From the NCBI GenBank assembly GCA_041393495.1, contig JAWKKA010000012.1, positions 1 to 64,000 on the forward strand: a DNA stretch of 64,000 nt. The letters run 5' to 3'. The DNA comes from RHKX01 sp041393495 (GTDB taxonomy: Bacteria > Actinomycetota > Thermoleophilia > Solirubrobacterales > 70-9). Below, piece after piece: positions 16,726 through 25,266 of this stretch (positions are counted from its first letter, which is position 1; the number at the start of each line of letters is the position of its first letter). The notes below the pieces were generated by a model. That model made no database searches, was not told the DNA's origin, and saw only the letters and a list, made by a program, of their open reading frames with translations. A program made the translations under genes and the position numbers.

Positions 16726-17966
16726 GACGGCGCCCCCGACGAGAGCGTTCGCCGGGCAGCGATCCGCGGCCGGACCAGGAAGACCCAGAGGGCTCCGGCG
16801 ATGAAGACGCCGAGCAGGGCGGCCTGCGCCACGATCCCCTGGACGGTCGGGTGAATCCCGGTCATCTCGGCGATGAAGATCGGCAGCCTCGCCCAGCCGC
16901 CCTCGATCGGCGTGACCCCGATCACGTCGGCCCCCTGGAGCGATCGGATCGCGTTGCCGGCGAAGGCGACCGAGAGCAGCAGCAGCATCGCCGCGCCGCC
17001 GATCAGAAGCGGCTTGACGGGCAGCCGCTTGCCGAGCTTCAGGATCGCGTAGCCGACGCCGACCAATGCGCCCGCCGCCACCGCGGCCCCGAGCGCCACC
17101 CAGAGCATCAGGCCCTCGGCGAACAGGATCAGGGCCTGGTAGAAGAGCACGGTCTCGAAGCCCTCGCGGTAGATCGCGGTGAACCCGAGACCGGCGAATG
17201 CGGCCGCCCCCCCGGTCGCCACCGCCGCCGACACGCGCGAGCGCATGAACTCCATCCAGCGCCGGTGTTCGAGCCGCGAGACCAGCCAGAAGGAGACCAT
17301 GACGAGGACGAGGACCGCGAGGATCGCCGCACCCGCCTCGAGCAGCTCACGGTCGACCGGGGCGATCTCGACCACGGTCAGCGTCAGCGCGAACGTGGCG
17401 ATGCTGGCCGCGACGGCCGCCGCCGCGCCCCAGCCCAGCGGCCGGCGGTAGTTCTGCGCCCGGGCCGCCTCGAGCGAGCCGAGGAGGATCGCGATCAGGA
17501 GCACGGCCTCGAGGCCCTCGCGGAAGAGGATCGTGAACGAGAAGGCGAACGCCACCGCCGGCGCCGCGATCCCCTTCTCGGTGATCGAGCGCTCGACGTC
17601 GTCGAGGCCGCGGAGGATCTGGCTCTCGAGGTCGCGGACCTCGCCCATCGGCGCGCCCTCTCTGATCGCGTCGCGATAGGCCGCGAACTTGAACTCCATG
17701 TCGAGGACGAGATCGGGCTCGCGGAGCCGCAGCGGGATCTCCGCGTACTCGAAGTGATCGAGGTACGCGGTCCTCGCGACCTCGTAGGCCTCGGCGCGGT
17801 TGCCGTCGGCCGCGAGCTCGGAGGCCCGTTGCGTGAGAACGCCCGCCTGCTCGACCTCGGCCTTCGCGCGCGCGATCGCATCGGGTGAGTCATCCTGCGC
17901 CGACGCCGCCGGAACGGCCAGGGCGAAGGCCGCGGCGAGGGCGACGAGGAAGATCAGGCGGCGCAC
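16722..17966 (-). CDS. FTR1-family high-affinity iron permease with extracytoplasmic N-domain
   Basis: 414 aa. Residues 1-23 are a signal peptide (ending ASAQ). Residues 28-135 form a helical extracytoplasmic domain (EVARTAYLDHFEYAEIPLR). The permease part has seven helices and the two iron-site motifs REGLE (149-153) and REGFE (267-271), which bind ferric iron during transport. In EfeUOB-type systems an EfeO/EfeB partner supplies iron; here the partner is instead a lipoprotein homologous to the N-domain, encoded 9 nt upstream. The HyuA-like gene overlaps the 3' end by 4 nt. Confidence 0.92.
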   Translation of the reverse strand: MRRLIFLVALAAAFALAVPAASAQDDSPDAIARAKAEVEQAGVLTQRASELAADGNRAEAYEVARTAYLDHFEYAEIPLRLREPDLVLDMEFKFAAYRDAIREGAPMGEVRDLESQILRGLDDVERSITEKGIAAPAVAFAFSFTILFREGLEAVLLIAILLGSLEAARAQNYRRPLGWGAAAAVAASIATFALTLTVVEIAPVDRELLEAGAAILAVLVLVMVSFWLVSRLEHRRWMEFMRSRVSAAVATGGAAAFAGLGFTAIYREGFETVLFYQALILFAEGLMLWVALGAAVAAGALVGVGYAILKLGKRLPVKPLLIGGAAMLLLLSVAFAGNAIRSLQGADVIGVTPIEGGWARLPIFIAEMTGIHPTVQGIVAQAALLGVFIAGALWVFLVRPRIAARRTLSSGAPS

Positions 17967-17975
17967 GGTCTGCGG

Positions 17976-18503
17976 CTACTCCTGCTGCTTGAGCACGGTC
18001 CGCGCCTCGCCGAGGCCGTCGTCGGCCTCGGCGACGAGCTGCTTCACCTCGGCGACCGTCGCGCCGTCGCTGATCGCTCCCCGGAGCTCCTCGCGGATCA
18101 GCTCCTCGAGGTGCTCGTTGAGCTCTTCGTCGGCCTCCTCGAGCGGCCCCTCGACAAGCTCGAAGTGCTCCAGGTAGGCCGTGCTCACCAGCTCCTCGGC
18201 CCGATCGGCGTCGCCCTTCTGGTAGGCGGCCAGCGCGGCGGCGAGGCCGTCCTCGACGACAGCGATCTCCTCGATCGCCCTCGTCGGCGTGACCGTCTCC
18301 CCGGCCTCGGTCGCGGTCTCGTCGGAGCTGTCGCCGCAGGCGCCGAGCCCGAGCGCCGCGGCGACGACGGCGATCACGACGAACGACCTGGCCGCCAGCG
18401 GGTCACGCCGCTGCCTCCGCTCGCTCGTAGCCGAGCGCAGGCCACGCCGCCTCCGCTGGCTCGCCGCCGACTGCTGCCACTGGCCATCTGCCATCGAGAC
18501 CAT
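17976..18503 (-). CDS. Lipoprotein related to the FTR1 N-terminal domain
   Basis: 175 aa. A long Arg-rich N-terminus precedes a hydrophobic segment with lipobox LGAC (Cys near residue 56), so the real start may lie downstream of the ATG at 18503. The mature part is helical and carries TAYLEHFELVEGPL, very close to TAYLDHFEYAEIPL in the FTR1 protein encoded next; the following stretches also align (RGAISDGATVAEVKQL with RDAIREGAPMGEVRDL). It is thus a free copy of the permease's extracytoplasmic domain and a plausible iron-binding or delivery subunit at the outer membrane face of the cell. His/Glu residues in AYLEHFE could bind metal (inference). Confidence 0.82.
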   Translation of the reverse strand: MVSMADGQWQQSAASQRRRRGLRSATSERRQRRDPLAARSFVVIAVVAAALGLGACGDSSDETATEAGETVTPTRAIEEIAVVEDGLAAALAAYQKGDADRAEELVSTAYLEHFELVEGPLEEADEELNEHLEELIREELRGAISDGATVAEVKQLVAEADDGLGEARTVLKQQE

Positions 18504-18538
18504 CCCGTGTCGAGTCCGGTCCCGTAAGGGGACCCGTA

Positions 18539-18556
18539 TTCGGTAACCCTAACGAA
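18539..18556. promoter_or_regulatory. Candidate iron-regulator operator upstream of the FTR1 operon
   Basis: The 18-bp imperfect palindrome TTCGGTAACCCTAACGAA (12 of 18 positions symmetric) lies 35 bp upstream of the lipoprotein start. On the minus strand it reads TTCGTTAGGGTTACCGAA, which shares the TTAGG half-site style of IdeR/DtxR boxes. No clear -10 box could be assigned. Confidence 0.35.
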
Positions 18557-18629
18557 ATCCAACCACGGTGGTCGGGATACGCCCCGCTTCGTCAACGTAA
18601 CACCCCGGCACCACAGGTTCCGTTCCGCT

Positions 18630-18650
18630 GCGTTGACCAACAGTCAACGC
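18630..18650. terminator. Hairpin between pilC and the iron operon
   Basis: GCGTTGAC and GTCAACGC form a perfect 8-bp stem with a 5-nt loop, 100 nt past the pilC stop and 127 nt before the next minus-strand gene. It could end the pilT-pilC transcript, although no T-run follows, or be an operator. Confidence 0.4.
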
Positions 18651-18750
18651 TGGGCGGCCCCCGGCGCTCGACGCTGGAGCACCCCGATGCGTTCGCCGGC
18701 TACGCTCTCGGCATGTTCGCCGGAGAGCCGGAGAACAACGCTCCCCTTCT

Positions 18751-19983
18751 CTACCGGATCTTGTCGTAGAGGCTGAAGATCGGCAGGTACATCGAGATGA
18801 CGATGAAGCCGACGACGACGCCGACGAAGATGATCATCAGCGGCTCGATCATCGACGTCAGGGCCTTCACCTTGGCGTCGACCTCGGCCTCGTAGAAGTC
18901 GGCGATCTTGGCGAGCATCTGCTCGAGCTGGCCGGTCTCCTCGCCGACCGAGACCATGTGGGTGACCATCGTCGGAAAGACGGCGGAGCGGCCGAGCGGG
19001 GCGGCGATGCTGCCGCCCTGGCGGACCGAGTTGTAGACGTCCTCCATCGCGTCGGCGACGACCGCGTTGCCGGAGGTCTCGCCGGCGATCCGGACCGCCT
19101 GAAGGATCGGGACGCCGGCCGAGATCGTGCCGCTGAAGACCCGCGACCAGCGGGCGATCGCCACCTTCTGGACGACATCGCCGATCTTCGCCGGCAGGCG
19201 CAGCTTGAAGCCGTCCCACTGGCGGCGGCCGCGCTCGGTCTTCTTCCACTGGAAGAACGCGAAGAAGGCACCGCCGATCGCGGGGATCAGGATGAACCAG
19301 GCCCCGGTGAGGACATCCGACGCTCCAACCGTGATCTGGGTCATGAGCGGCAGCTCGGCGTCGCTTCCGGAGTCCTTCGCGAGGTCCTCGAAGATCCCGG
19401 TGAAGACGGGGACGATGAAGGCGACGACGATCACCATCACGAGCAGCGCGAAGCCGAAGACGAGCAGCGGGTAGGTCATCGCCGAGCGGACCTGGCGCCG
19501 CAGCGCATCGAGCTTCTCGAGCTGGACCGCGACCATGTCGAGCGCCTGCTCGAGCCGGCCGGCGCCCTCCCCCGCCCTGACCATCGACCGGTAGAGCGGG
19601 TCGAAGATCATCGGGTTCCGCTCCATCGAGTCGGCGACCGAGCTGCCCGCCTCGACATCCTTGCGGAGACCGACGATCGCCTGGGTGATCTTCTCGTCCT
19701 CGGTCTGGTCCTCGAGCGTGTAGAGCGACCGCAGCATCGGCATCCCCGACGCGATCAGCGTCGCGAACTGCCGCGAGAACACCGCGAGGTCGCGCATCTT
19801 CACGTGCTGGAAGCGGTCGAGGAAGCCATCGACCCGCATCGCCTCGCGCTTCTCGGAGACGTCGAGGACGATCAACCCGCGCTGGCGGAGCTGCTCGGTG
19901 ACCTGGGCCTTCGACTCGGCCTCGAGCTCGCCCCGCGAGGGCACGCCCGCGACGTCGATCGCCCGGAAGGCGAAGGTGCTCAT
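18751..19983 (-). CDS. pilC: PilC type IV pilus platform protein (T2SS F family)
   Basis: 410 aa. Two T2SSF domains are visible: the first at about 70-190 (AVFSRQFATLIASGMPMLRSLYTLEDQ ... YRSMVRAGEGAGRLEQALDMVA), the second at about 275-400 (ARWSRVFSGTISAGVPILQAVRIAGETSGNAVV ... THMVSVGEETGQLEQML). Each is followed by membrane helices (LLVFGFALLVMVIVVAFIVPVF; MIIFVGVVVGFIVISMYLPIF). PilC is the inner-membrane platform that couples PilB or PilT to pilin insertion and removal. It starts 17 nt after the pilT stop. Confidence 0.95.
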   Translation of the reverse strand: MSTFAFRAIDVAGVPSRGELEAESKAQVTEQLRQRGLIVLDVSEKREAMRVDGFLDRFQHVKMRDLAVFSRQFATLIASGMPMLRSLYTLEDQTEDEKITQAIVGLRKDVEAGSSVADSMERNPMIFDPLYRSMVRAGEGAGRLEQALDMVAVQLEKLDALRRQVRSAMTYPLLVFGFALLVMVIVVAFIVPVFTGIFEDLAKDSGSDAELPLMTQITVGASDVLTGAWFILIPAIGGAFFAFFQWKKTERGRRQWDGFKLRLPAKIGDVVQKVAIARWSRVFSGTISAGVPILQAVRIAGETSGNAVVADAMEDVYNSVRQGGSIAAPLGRSAVFPTMVTHMVSVGEETGQLEQMLAKIADFYEAEVDAKVKALTSMIEPLMIIFVGVVVGFIVISMYLPIFSLYDKIR

Positions 19984-20000
19984 CTAGGCCGGCCCCGCGA

Positions 20001-21131
20001 TCACGCCGGCGCCCCCAGGCTGGCGGCGGCCGACTCGTAGCGCGGCGCCTGCTCGGCCGTGCCGGTGCTGCCGAGCAGCCGGCGCAGCTCCTCGGGGACG
20101 GAGGCGCGCTGCTCGGCGAGCTTGCGGGCGATCATCCCGCGGCGGACGAGCTGGGCGAGGTGGGCGTCCATCGTCTGCATCCCGGTCGCGCCCGAGGTCT
20201 GGATCGCCGAGTAGATCTGGTGGGTCTTGCCCTCGCGGATCAGGTTGCGGATCGCCGGGGTCGGTACGAGAACCTCGCAGGCGACGACGCGGCCGGAGCC
20301 GTCGGCGGTCGGGAGCAGCTGCTGGGTGACGATCCCCTGCAGCGCGATCGAGAGCTGCATCCGCACCTGGTGCTGCTGCTCGGCCGGGAAGACGTCGATG
20401 ATCCGGTCGACGGTCTGGGCGGTCGACTGGGTGTGCAGGGTCGCGAAGACGAGGTGACCGGTCTCGGCCGCGGTCAGCGCGGTCGCGATCGTCTCGATGT
20501 CGCGCATCTCGCCGACCAGGATCACGTCCGGGTCCTGGCGCAGCGCCGCCTTCAGCGCCAGCGAGAAGTTCTCGGCGTCGCTGCCGATCTCGCGCTGGTT
20601 GACGATGCAGCGGTGATGTGGGTGCAGGAACTCGATCGGATCCTCGATCGTGAGGATGTGCTCCTCGCGCTCGCGGTTGATCATGTCGAGCATCGCCGCC
20701 AGCGACGTCGTCTTGCCCGAGCCGGTCGGCCCGGTGACGAGCACGAAGCCGCGCGGCTTGCGGGTGAACTCCTCGAGCACCGCCGGCAGCCCGAGGTCGG
20801 GCAGCGTCGCGATGTTCTGCGGGATGTTGCGGAAGGCGGCGCTGATCGCGCCACGCTGAAAGAAGCAGTTGACGCGGAAGCGGGCGACGTTCGGGATCGC
20901 GTAGGCGAGGTCGAGCTGCAGGTGGTTCTCGAACCGCTTGCGCTGATCGTCGTTGAGGATCGAGTAGACGATGTCGCGCGTCATCTGCGGCGTCAGCAGC
21001 GGGAACTCGTCGAGGGCGGTGATCTGCCCGCGAACCCGCACAGCGGGATGGAAGCCGGCCGTCAGGTGCACATCGGACGCGTCCATCTGGACCATCCGGG
21101 TGAGCACCTCGGCGAAATCGAAGTCACTCAT
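20001..21131 (-). CDS. pilT: PilT pilus retraction ATPase
   Basis: 376 aa. Walker A GPTGSGKT at residues 134-141, Asp boxes (ILTIEDPIEFLH, DPDVILVGEMRD), the His box (GHLVFATLHTQ), and the PilT hallmark AIRNLIREGKTHQ near 285-300. PilT is the hexameric ATPase that depolymerises the pilus for retraction and twitching. Located between the AI-2E gene (6-nt gap upstream) and pilC. All catalytic motifs are intact. Confidence 0.96.
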   Translation of the reverse strand: MSDFDFAEVLTRMVQMDASDVHLTAGFHPAVRVRGQITALDEFPLLTPQMTRDIVYSILNDDQRKRFENHLQLDLAYAIPNVARFRVNCFFQRGAISAAFRNIPQNIATLPDLGLPAVLEEFTRKPRGFVLVTGPTGSGKTTSLAAMLDMINREREEHILTIEDPIEFLHPHHRCIVNQREIGSDAENFSLALKAALRQDPDVILVGEMRDIETIATALTAAETGHLVFATLHTQSTAQTVDRIIDVFPAEQQHQVRMQLSIALQGIVTQQLLPTADGSGRVVACEVLVPTPAIRNLIREGKTHQIYSAIQTSGATGMQTMDAHLAQLVRRGMIARKLAEQRASVPEELRRLLGSTGTAEQAPRYESAAASLGAPA

Positions 21132-21137
21132 CCCGGT

Positions 21138-22337
21138 CTATGTCGTCACCGGGCCTCCTTCGCTTGAGCCCGGGCCATCGTCCGGCAGGCGTTCGGTCAG
21201 CTCGCCGCCCATCCGGTCGAGCTCGCCGCGGCGGTAGAGGATGAACTCGCGGACGCCGATCTGTCCCGCCGCGGCCACCGGGATCGCGAGCAGCGCCCCG
21301 ACGATGCCGAGCAGCGTGCCGCCGAAGATCGCCGCGATCACGATCACGAACGGGTCGAGCTTGACGGCGCGACTCTGGATCCGCGGCTGGACGACGTAGT
21401 TCTCGAACTGCTGGTAGGCGATCGCGAAGATCAGCCAGATGATCGTGTCGGTCGGGAAGTCGTTGAAGAGGGTCACGACGGCGACGAGGAACGCGCCGAC
21501 CGTGGCGCCGATCAGCGGGACCAGGTCGAGGATCGCGATGATCACTGCGAGCGCGAGCGGCGCCGGGACGCCGAGGATCGTCAACACGACGAAGGCGACG
21601 ATCCCGGCGATCGTCGCCTGGGCGATCGCACCGCCGACGTAGCCGGAGACCGCGATCGCCATCCGCTCGAGCGCCTTGTCGATCGCCTCGGCCTCCTCCG
21701 GCCTGCGCGTGTTCAGGAACGAGCGGATCCATTGGTGGCCGCGCGCAACCATGAAGATGCTCATCACGATGATCGTCAGCAGCGCGAACAGCGAGCTGAT
21801 CAGGCCGGCGCCGATGTCGGCGAGCGTCGCCGCGACGTTGTCGAGCGAGCCGGCCGCGTTCTCGGCGGCATCCTCGAGCTTGCCGACGAGGTCGTAGTCC
21901 TCGTTGAGCCCGCGCAGGGTGTCGTTGTTCTGGACGGTGTCGTTGAGATCGTCGACGTAGCCGGGCAGGTCGTTGACGAGGTCGCTGCCGGCGGTGACAG
22001 CCGGTGGGACCAGGATCACCCCGATCCCGATCGGGATCAGGACCAGGATCAGATAGACCGTCGCGATCGCAAGCCCACGTGGCAGCCGCCGCTCGAGCAG
22101 GCGAACCGGCGCGGCGACCGAGACGGCGACGAAGGTGGCGACGCAGAGCCAACCGATCGGCGTCCGCAGCAGGTAGACGAGGTAGAGGGCGATCGCGGAG
22201 GCGACCACGGTGACGACGACGCGGACGATCCCCCGCAGCGTCGGCTCGTGCTTCTGCACGACCACCGTGCCCGCATGGGCGGTTCCGGGGTCCGCGGCGT
22301 CGCCACCCGCGCCGGGGGATGCGGGATGATTCGCCAT
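21138..22337 (-). CDS. AI-2E family transporter (PerM/TqsA type)
   Basis: 399 aa from ATG 22337. Eight predicted helices, including the pairs after residue 37 (GIVRVVVTVVASAIALYLVYLL) and the conserved C-terminal region (DLVPLIGATVGAFLVAVVTL, YQQFENYVVQPRIQSRAVKL, IFGGTLLGIVGALLAIPVAA), which is the signature of the family. Members export AI-2 or act as Na+/H+ antiporters; substrate unknown. The start is 4 bp from the divergent gene at 22342, so its TAGGAT -10 box lies inside the neighbour's first codons. It precedes pilT by 6 nt and may drive its transcription. Confidence 0.9.
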   Translation of the reverse strand: MANHPASPGAGGDAADPGTAHAGTVVVQKHEPTLRGIVRVVVTVVASAIALYLVYLLRTPIGWLCVATFVAVSVAAPVRLLERRLPRGLAIATVYLILVLIPIGIGVILVPPAVTAGSDLVNDLPGYVDDLNDTVQNNDTLRGLNEDYDLVGKLEDAAENAAGSLDNVAATLADIGAGLISSLFALLTIIVMSIFMVARGHQWIRSFLNTRRPEEAEAIDKALERMAIAVSGYVGGAIAQATIAGIVAFVVLTILGVPAPLALAVIIAILDLVPLIGATVGAFLVAVVTLFNDFPTDTIIWLIFAIAYQQFENYVVQPRIQSRAVKLDPFVIVIAAIFGGTLLGIVGALLAIPVAAAGQIGVREFILYRRGELDRMGGELTERLPDDGPGSSEGGPVTT

Positions 22338-22341
22338 CCAG

Positions 22342-24465
22342 ATGGATCCTAGGCCCGCATCGGACGGCTTCTCGGACCCGCTGCAGGCACTGCGGCGGGC
22401 GGTCACGGTCGTCCTCATCGACGCGGTCGTGCTCTGGGTCCTGGCCGGGATCCTCGACCGCTTCACGCTCGACGGGTTCGGCGCCGCGCTCGGCGCGGCG
22501 CTGTTGATCGGCGTCCTCAACGCGCTCGTCTTCCCCGCCCTGGCGCGGCTGACCCTGCCGCTGAACGTGCTCACCCTCGGCCTCGCCGCGGTCGTCCTCA
22601 ACGCCCTGCTCGTCGCCTTCGCGATCGACCTCGTCCCCGGCGCCGAGCTGACGGGGCTCGCCGAAGCGATCATCGTGACCCTGACCCTGACGCTGACGAC
22701 GTCGGCGACCTCGGCGCTGCTCGCGATCGATGACGACGAGAGCTGGTACCGCAACGTCGTCCGGGCCGAGTCGCGCAAGCGCGCACGGGTCGCGCGGACG
22801 AACGTTCCCGGCGTGCTGTTCCTCGAGATCGACGGTCTCGCCCACGAGGTCCTCGAGCGGGCGATCGCCGCCGGCCACGCGCCGAACATCGAACGCTGGA
22901 TCGAGCAGGGCTCCCACCGCCTGCATCGCTGGGAGACCGACTGGTCGTCGCAGACCGGCGCCTGCCAGGCCGGCCTGCTGCATGGCGACAACGACGACAT
23001 GCCCGCGTTCCGCTGGTGGGAGAAGGAGCGCAACGCGCCGATCGTCACCAACCATCCCCGCGATGCGGTCGAGATCGAGCGCCGCCACTCGAACGGCCGC
23101 GGCCTCCTCCACGCCGACGGCGCGAGCCGCGCCAACATCCTCTCCGGCGACGCCGTCTACTCGATGCTGACGATGAGCACGGTGCTGACCCGGCGGCGGC
23201 CGATCGGCCGCGACTACGCGGCCTACTTCGCGCGACCGTACGCGACCTTCAAGACGTTCAACGCCGTCATCGCCGAGTACTTCCGGGAGCGCTGGGCGGC
23301 GACGCTGCAGAAGCGTCGCGACGAACGGCCGCGAATCCACCGCGACCGCAAGTACGGGCTCGTCCGCGCCTGGGCGACCGTGATCCAGCTCGATCTCCAG
23401 GTCGCCGCGGTGGTCGGCGACCTGCTCGCCGGCCGGCCGGTCGTCTACACGACCTTTCTCGCCTACGACGAGGTCGCCCATCACTCCGGGATCGAGCGCG
23501 ACGACACGCTCGCGGTCCTCGCCAAGGTCGACCGCCAGATCGGCCGCATCGAGAAGGCGACCGCCGAGGCGCCACGCCCTTACCGGCTCGTCGTCCTCTC
23601 CGACCACGGCCAGTCACAGGGCGCGACGTTCCTGCAGCGCTACGGCTACTCGCTGCAGGAGCTGGTCGAGAAGGCATGCCGGTCGTCGAGCACCTACGCG
23701 TCGAGCGGGGACGGCGCCGAGGCGAGCGCCTACATGGGCGCGGGCCTGACCGAGCTCGACCGCGACCAGACTCCGGTCAGCCGCGCGATCGGGACGACCG
23801 CGGAGAAGCTCGACATCGCCCACCCGGCCCCGACCGACGGCCCCCGGCAGGCGATGGCCGACGAGCCGCCGGAGGTCGCGGTGATGGCCTCCGGCTGCCT
23901 CGGGCTGATCAGCTTCCCGCGCGAGCCCGGGCGGCTGACGATCGAAGCGATCGAAGCGCTCTACCCGACCCTGATCGAGGAGCTCCGCGGCCACGAGGGC
24001 GTCGGCTTCATCCTCGTCGACTCGGCCGCCGACGGCGCCCTCGCGATCGGCGCCGACGGCGTCAACCGCCTCGAGAAGGGCGAGGTGCTGGGCGCCGACC
24101 CGCTCGCGCCGTTCGGGCCGAACGCCGCCCGCCACGTGCTCCGCACCCACGGCTTCCCGCACTGCCCCGACATCGTCGTCAACAGCCGCGTCTGGCACGA
24201 CCCGACCGAGGTCGCCGCGTTCGAGGAGCTCGTCGGCTCGCATGGCGGGATGGGCGGCTCGCAGTCGTTCCCGTTCGTGCTCGCCCCCGCCGACCTCGAG
24301 TGGCCCGCCGGGGAGCTCATCGGCTCGGAGGCGGTCCACCGGGTATTCCGCCGCTTCCTCGCGGCGCTCGGGCAGGACGCCTACGCCGACGACGACGCGA
24401 CGTCGAGGGTGGCGCCGGGGTCGAGCACCACGGCGTCGACGTCGGGCGCAAGCTCGGCGAGCTGA
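22342..24465 (+). CDS. Holin-like membrane domain fused to type I phosphodiesterase/pyrophosphatase
   Basis: 707 aa. Residues about 18-130 form four helices resembling the phage-holin-4-2/YvlD family (FGAALGAALLIGVLNALVFPALARLTLPLN). From residue about 153 follows an alkaline-phosphatase-superfamily domain: FLEIDGLAHEVL (metal Asp), WSSQTGACQAGLLHG (nucleophile Thr), AYDEVAHHSG (Asp/His ligands), VLSDHGQSQG (Asp-His) and GSHGGMGGSQSFPFVLAP (His). All expected metal ligands seem present. It probably acts at the membrane on a phosphodiester or nucleotide-sugar type substrate. The C-terminal tail is Ser/Thr/Ala-rich and overlaps the convergent MBL gene by 85 nt. Confidence 0.85.
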   Translation: MDPRPASDGFSDPLQALRRAVTVVLIDAVVLWVLAGILDRFTLDGFGAALGAALLIGVLNALVFPALARLTLPLNVLTLGLAAVVLNALLVAFAIDLVPGAELTGLAEAIIVTLTLTLTTSATSALLAIDDDESWYRNVVRAESRKRARVARTNVPGVLFLEIDGLAHEVLERAIAAGHAPNIERWIEQGSHRLHRWETDWSSQTGACQAGLLHGDNDDMPAFRWWEKERNAPIVTNHPRDAVEIERRHSNGRGLLHADGASRANILSGDAVYSMLTMSTVLTRRRPIGRDYAAYFARPYATFKTFNAVIAEYFRERWAATLQKRRDERPRIHRDRKYGLVRAWATVIQLDLQVAAVVGDLLAGRPVVYTTFLAYDEVAHHSGIERDDTLAVLAKVDRQIGRIEKATAEAPRPYRLVVLSDHGQSQGATFLQRYGYSLQELVEKACRSSSTYASSGDGAEASAYMGAGLTELDRDQTPVSRAIGTTAEKLDIAHPAPTDGPRQAMADEPPEVAVMASGCLGLISFPREPGRLTIEAIEALYPTLIEELRGHEGVGFILVDSAADGALAIGADGVNRLEKGEVLGADPLAPFGPNAARHVLRTHGFPHCPDIVVNSRVWHDPTEVAAFEELVGSHGGMGGSQSFPFVLAPADLEWPAGELIGSEAVHRVFRRFLAALGQDAYADDDATSRVAPGSSTTASTSGASSAS
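22346..22351 (-). promoter_or_regulatory. -10 box (TAGGAT) for the AI-2E gene, inside the divergent CDS
   Basis: TAGGAT on the minus strand ends 8 nt before the ATG at 22337. It coincides with codons 2-4 of the plus-strand gene starting at 22342. Confidence 0.4.
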
Positions 24466-25130
24466 TCGCGGAACCGTCGCGCCGGGGCAGCGCGCAACCC
24501 GGCGGTCGTCATCCCGACCCGCTCGTAGGTGCCCCAGTGGATCGGGATCGCGAATCGAGGGCCGATCAGCGCCGCTGCCCGTGCCGCCTCGACCGGGTCG
24601 AGGTGGCCGGGTCCCAGCCGTGGCCCCCAGCCGGCAACGGGCAGCAGCGCCACGTCGACCTCGCCGACCGCGGCGATCCCCTCGAACCAGCCGGTGTCGC
24701 CGGCGAAGTAGACGGTGCCGGAGGAGCCACGGAGGACGTACCCGATCGCGTCACGGCGGCGGTCGTGCGGGTAGCGGCGGCCGTCGTGGTCGGCGCGGAC
24801 CGCCTCGACCGCGACGGCGCCCACCTTCGCGTGGCCGCCGACCCCCATCACCTCCGGCCGCAGCCCGGCGGCGGCAACCGCGCGCCGCGCCGGCTCGGGG
24901 CAGAGCACCCGCGGCTCGCCACCGACCATCCGCAGCGACCGCGTGTCGAGGTGGTCGTGGTGGGCATGCGAGACCAGGACGACGTCGGTGTCGGCGAGCT
25001 GCTCCGGCGTCGCCGCGGGCGCGACCCGACGCAGGTGCAGCACCCACCGCCGCAGCAACGGGTCGGTCAGCGCCTTGACGCCGCCGAGCTCGATGACGAC
25101 CGAGGCATGGCCGAGGTAGGTGATCCGCAT
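24381..25130 (-). CDS. MBL-fold metallohydrolase (UlaG/UPF0173-like)
   Basis: 249 aa. Begins MRITYLGHASVVIELGG, the usual start of this family. The metal motif HAHHDHLD (H-x-H-x-D-H) is at residues 55-62, with later ligands in YFAGDTGWFEGI (Asp) and IPIHWGTYE (His). Such enzymes include UlaG-type lactonases and N-acyl-phosphatidylethanolamine phospholipase D-like phosphodiesterases; the substrate is not predictable here. Convergent with the holin/phosphodiesterase gene with an 85-nt overlap. Confidence 0.9.
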   Translation of the reverse strand: MRITYLGHASVVIELGGVKALTDPLLRRWVLHLRRVAPAATPEQLADTDVVLVSHAHHDHLDTRSLRMVGGEPRVLCPEPARRAVAAAGLRPEVMGVGGHAKVGAVAVEAVRADHDGRRYPHDRRRDAIGYVLRGSSGTVYFAGDTGWFEGIAAVGEVDVALLPVAGWGPRLGPGHLDPVEAARAAALIGPRFAIPIHWGTYERVGMTTAGLRAAPARRFRDQLAELAPDVDAVVLDPGATLDVASSSA

Positions 25131-25266
25131 GGGCGGCAGTCTGATGACATCGCCCTCCCGGGCGCCGGTCGGCTCGCGCCGGACGCCGCCGGGGGCGTGG
25201 GCTCGCGGCGGGCGGATGGACCCCGGCTCGATTGGTGGGCGCCGCCCGCGCGTTCGGCCGAGCCGC

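Noticed and set aside
21138..23138. A 666-codon AI-2E protein
   Set aside because: The first 267 codons are antisense to the divergent phosphodiesterase gene; the family fold starts at ATG 22337.
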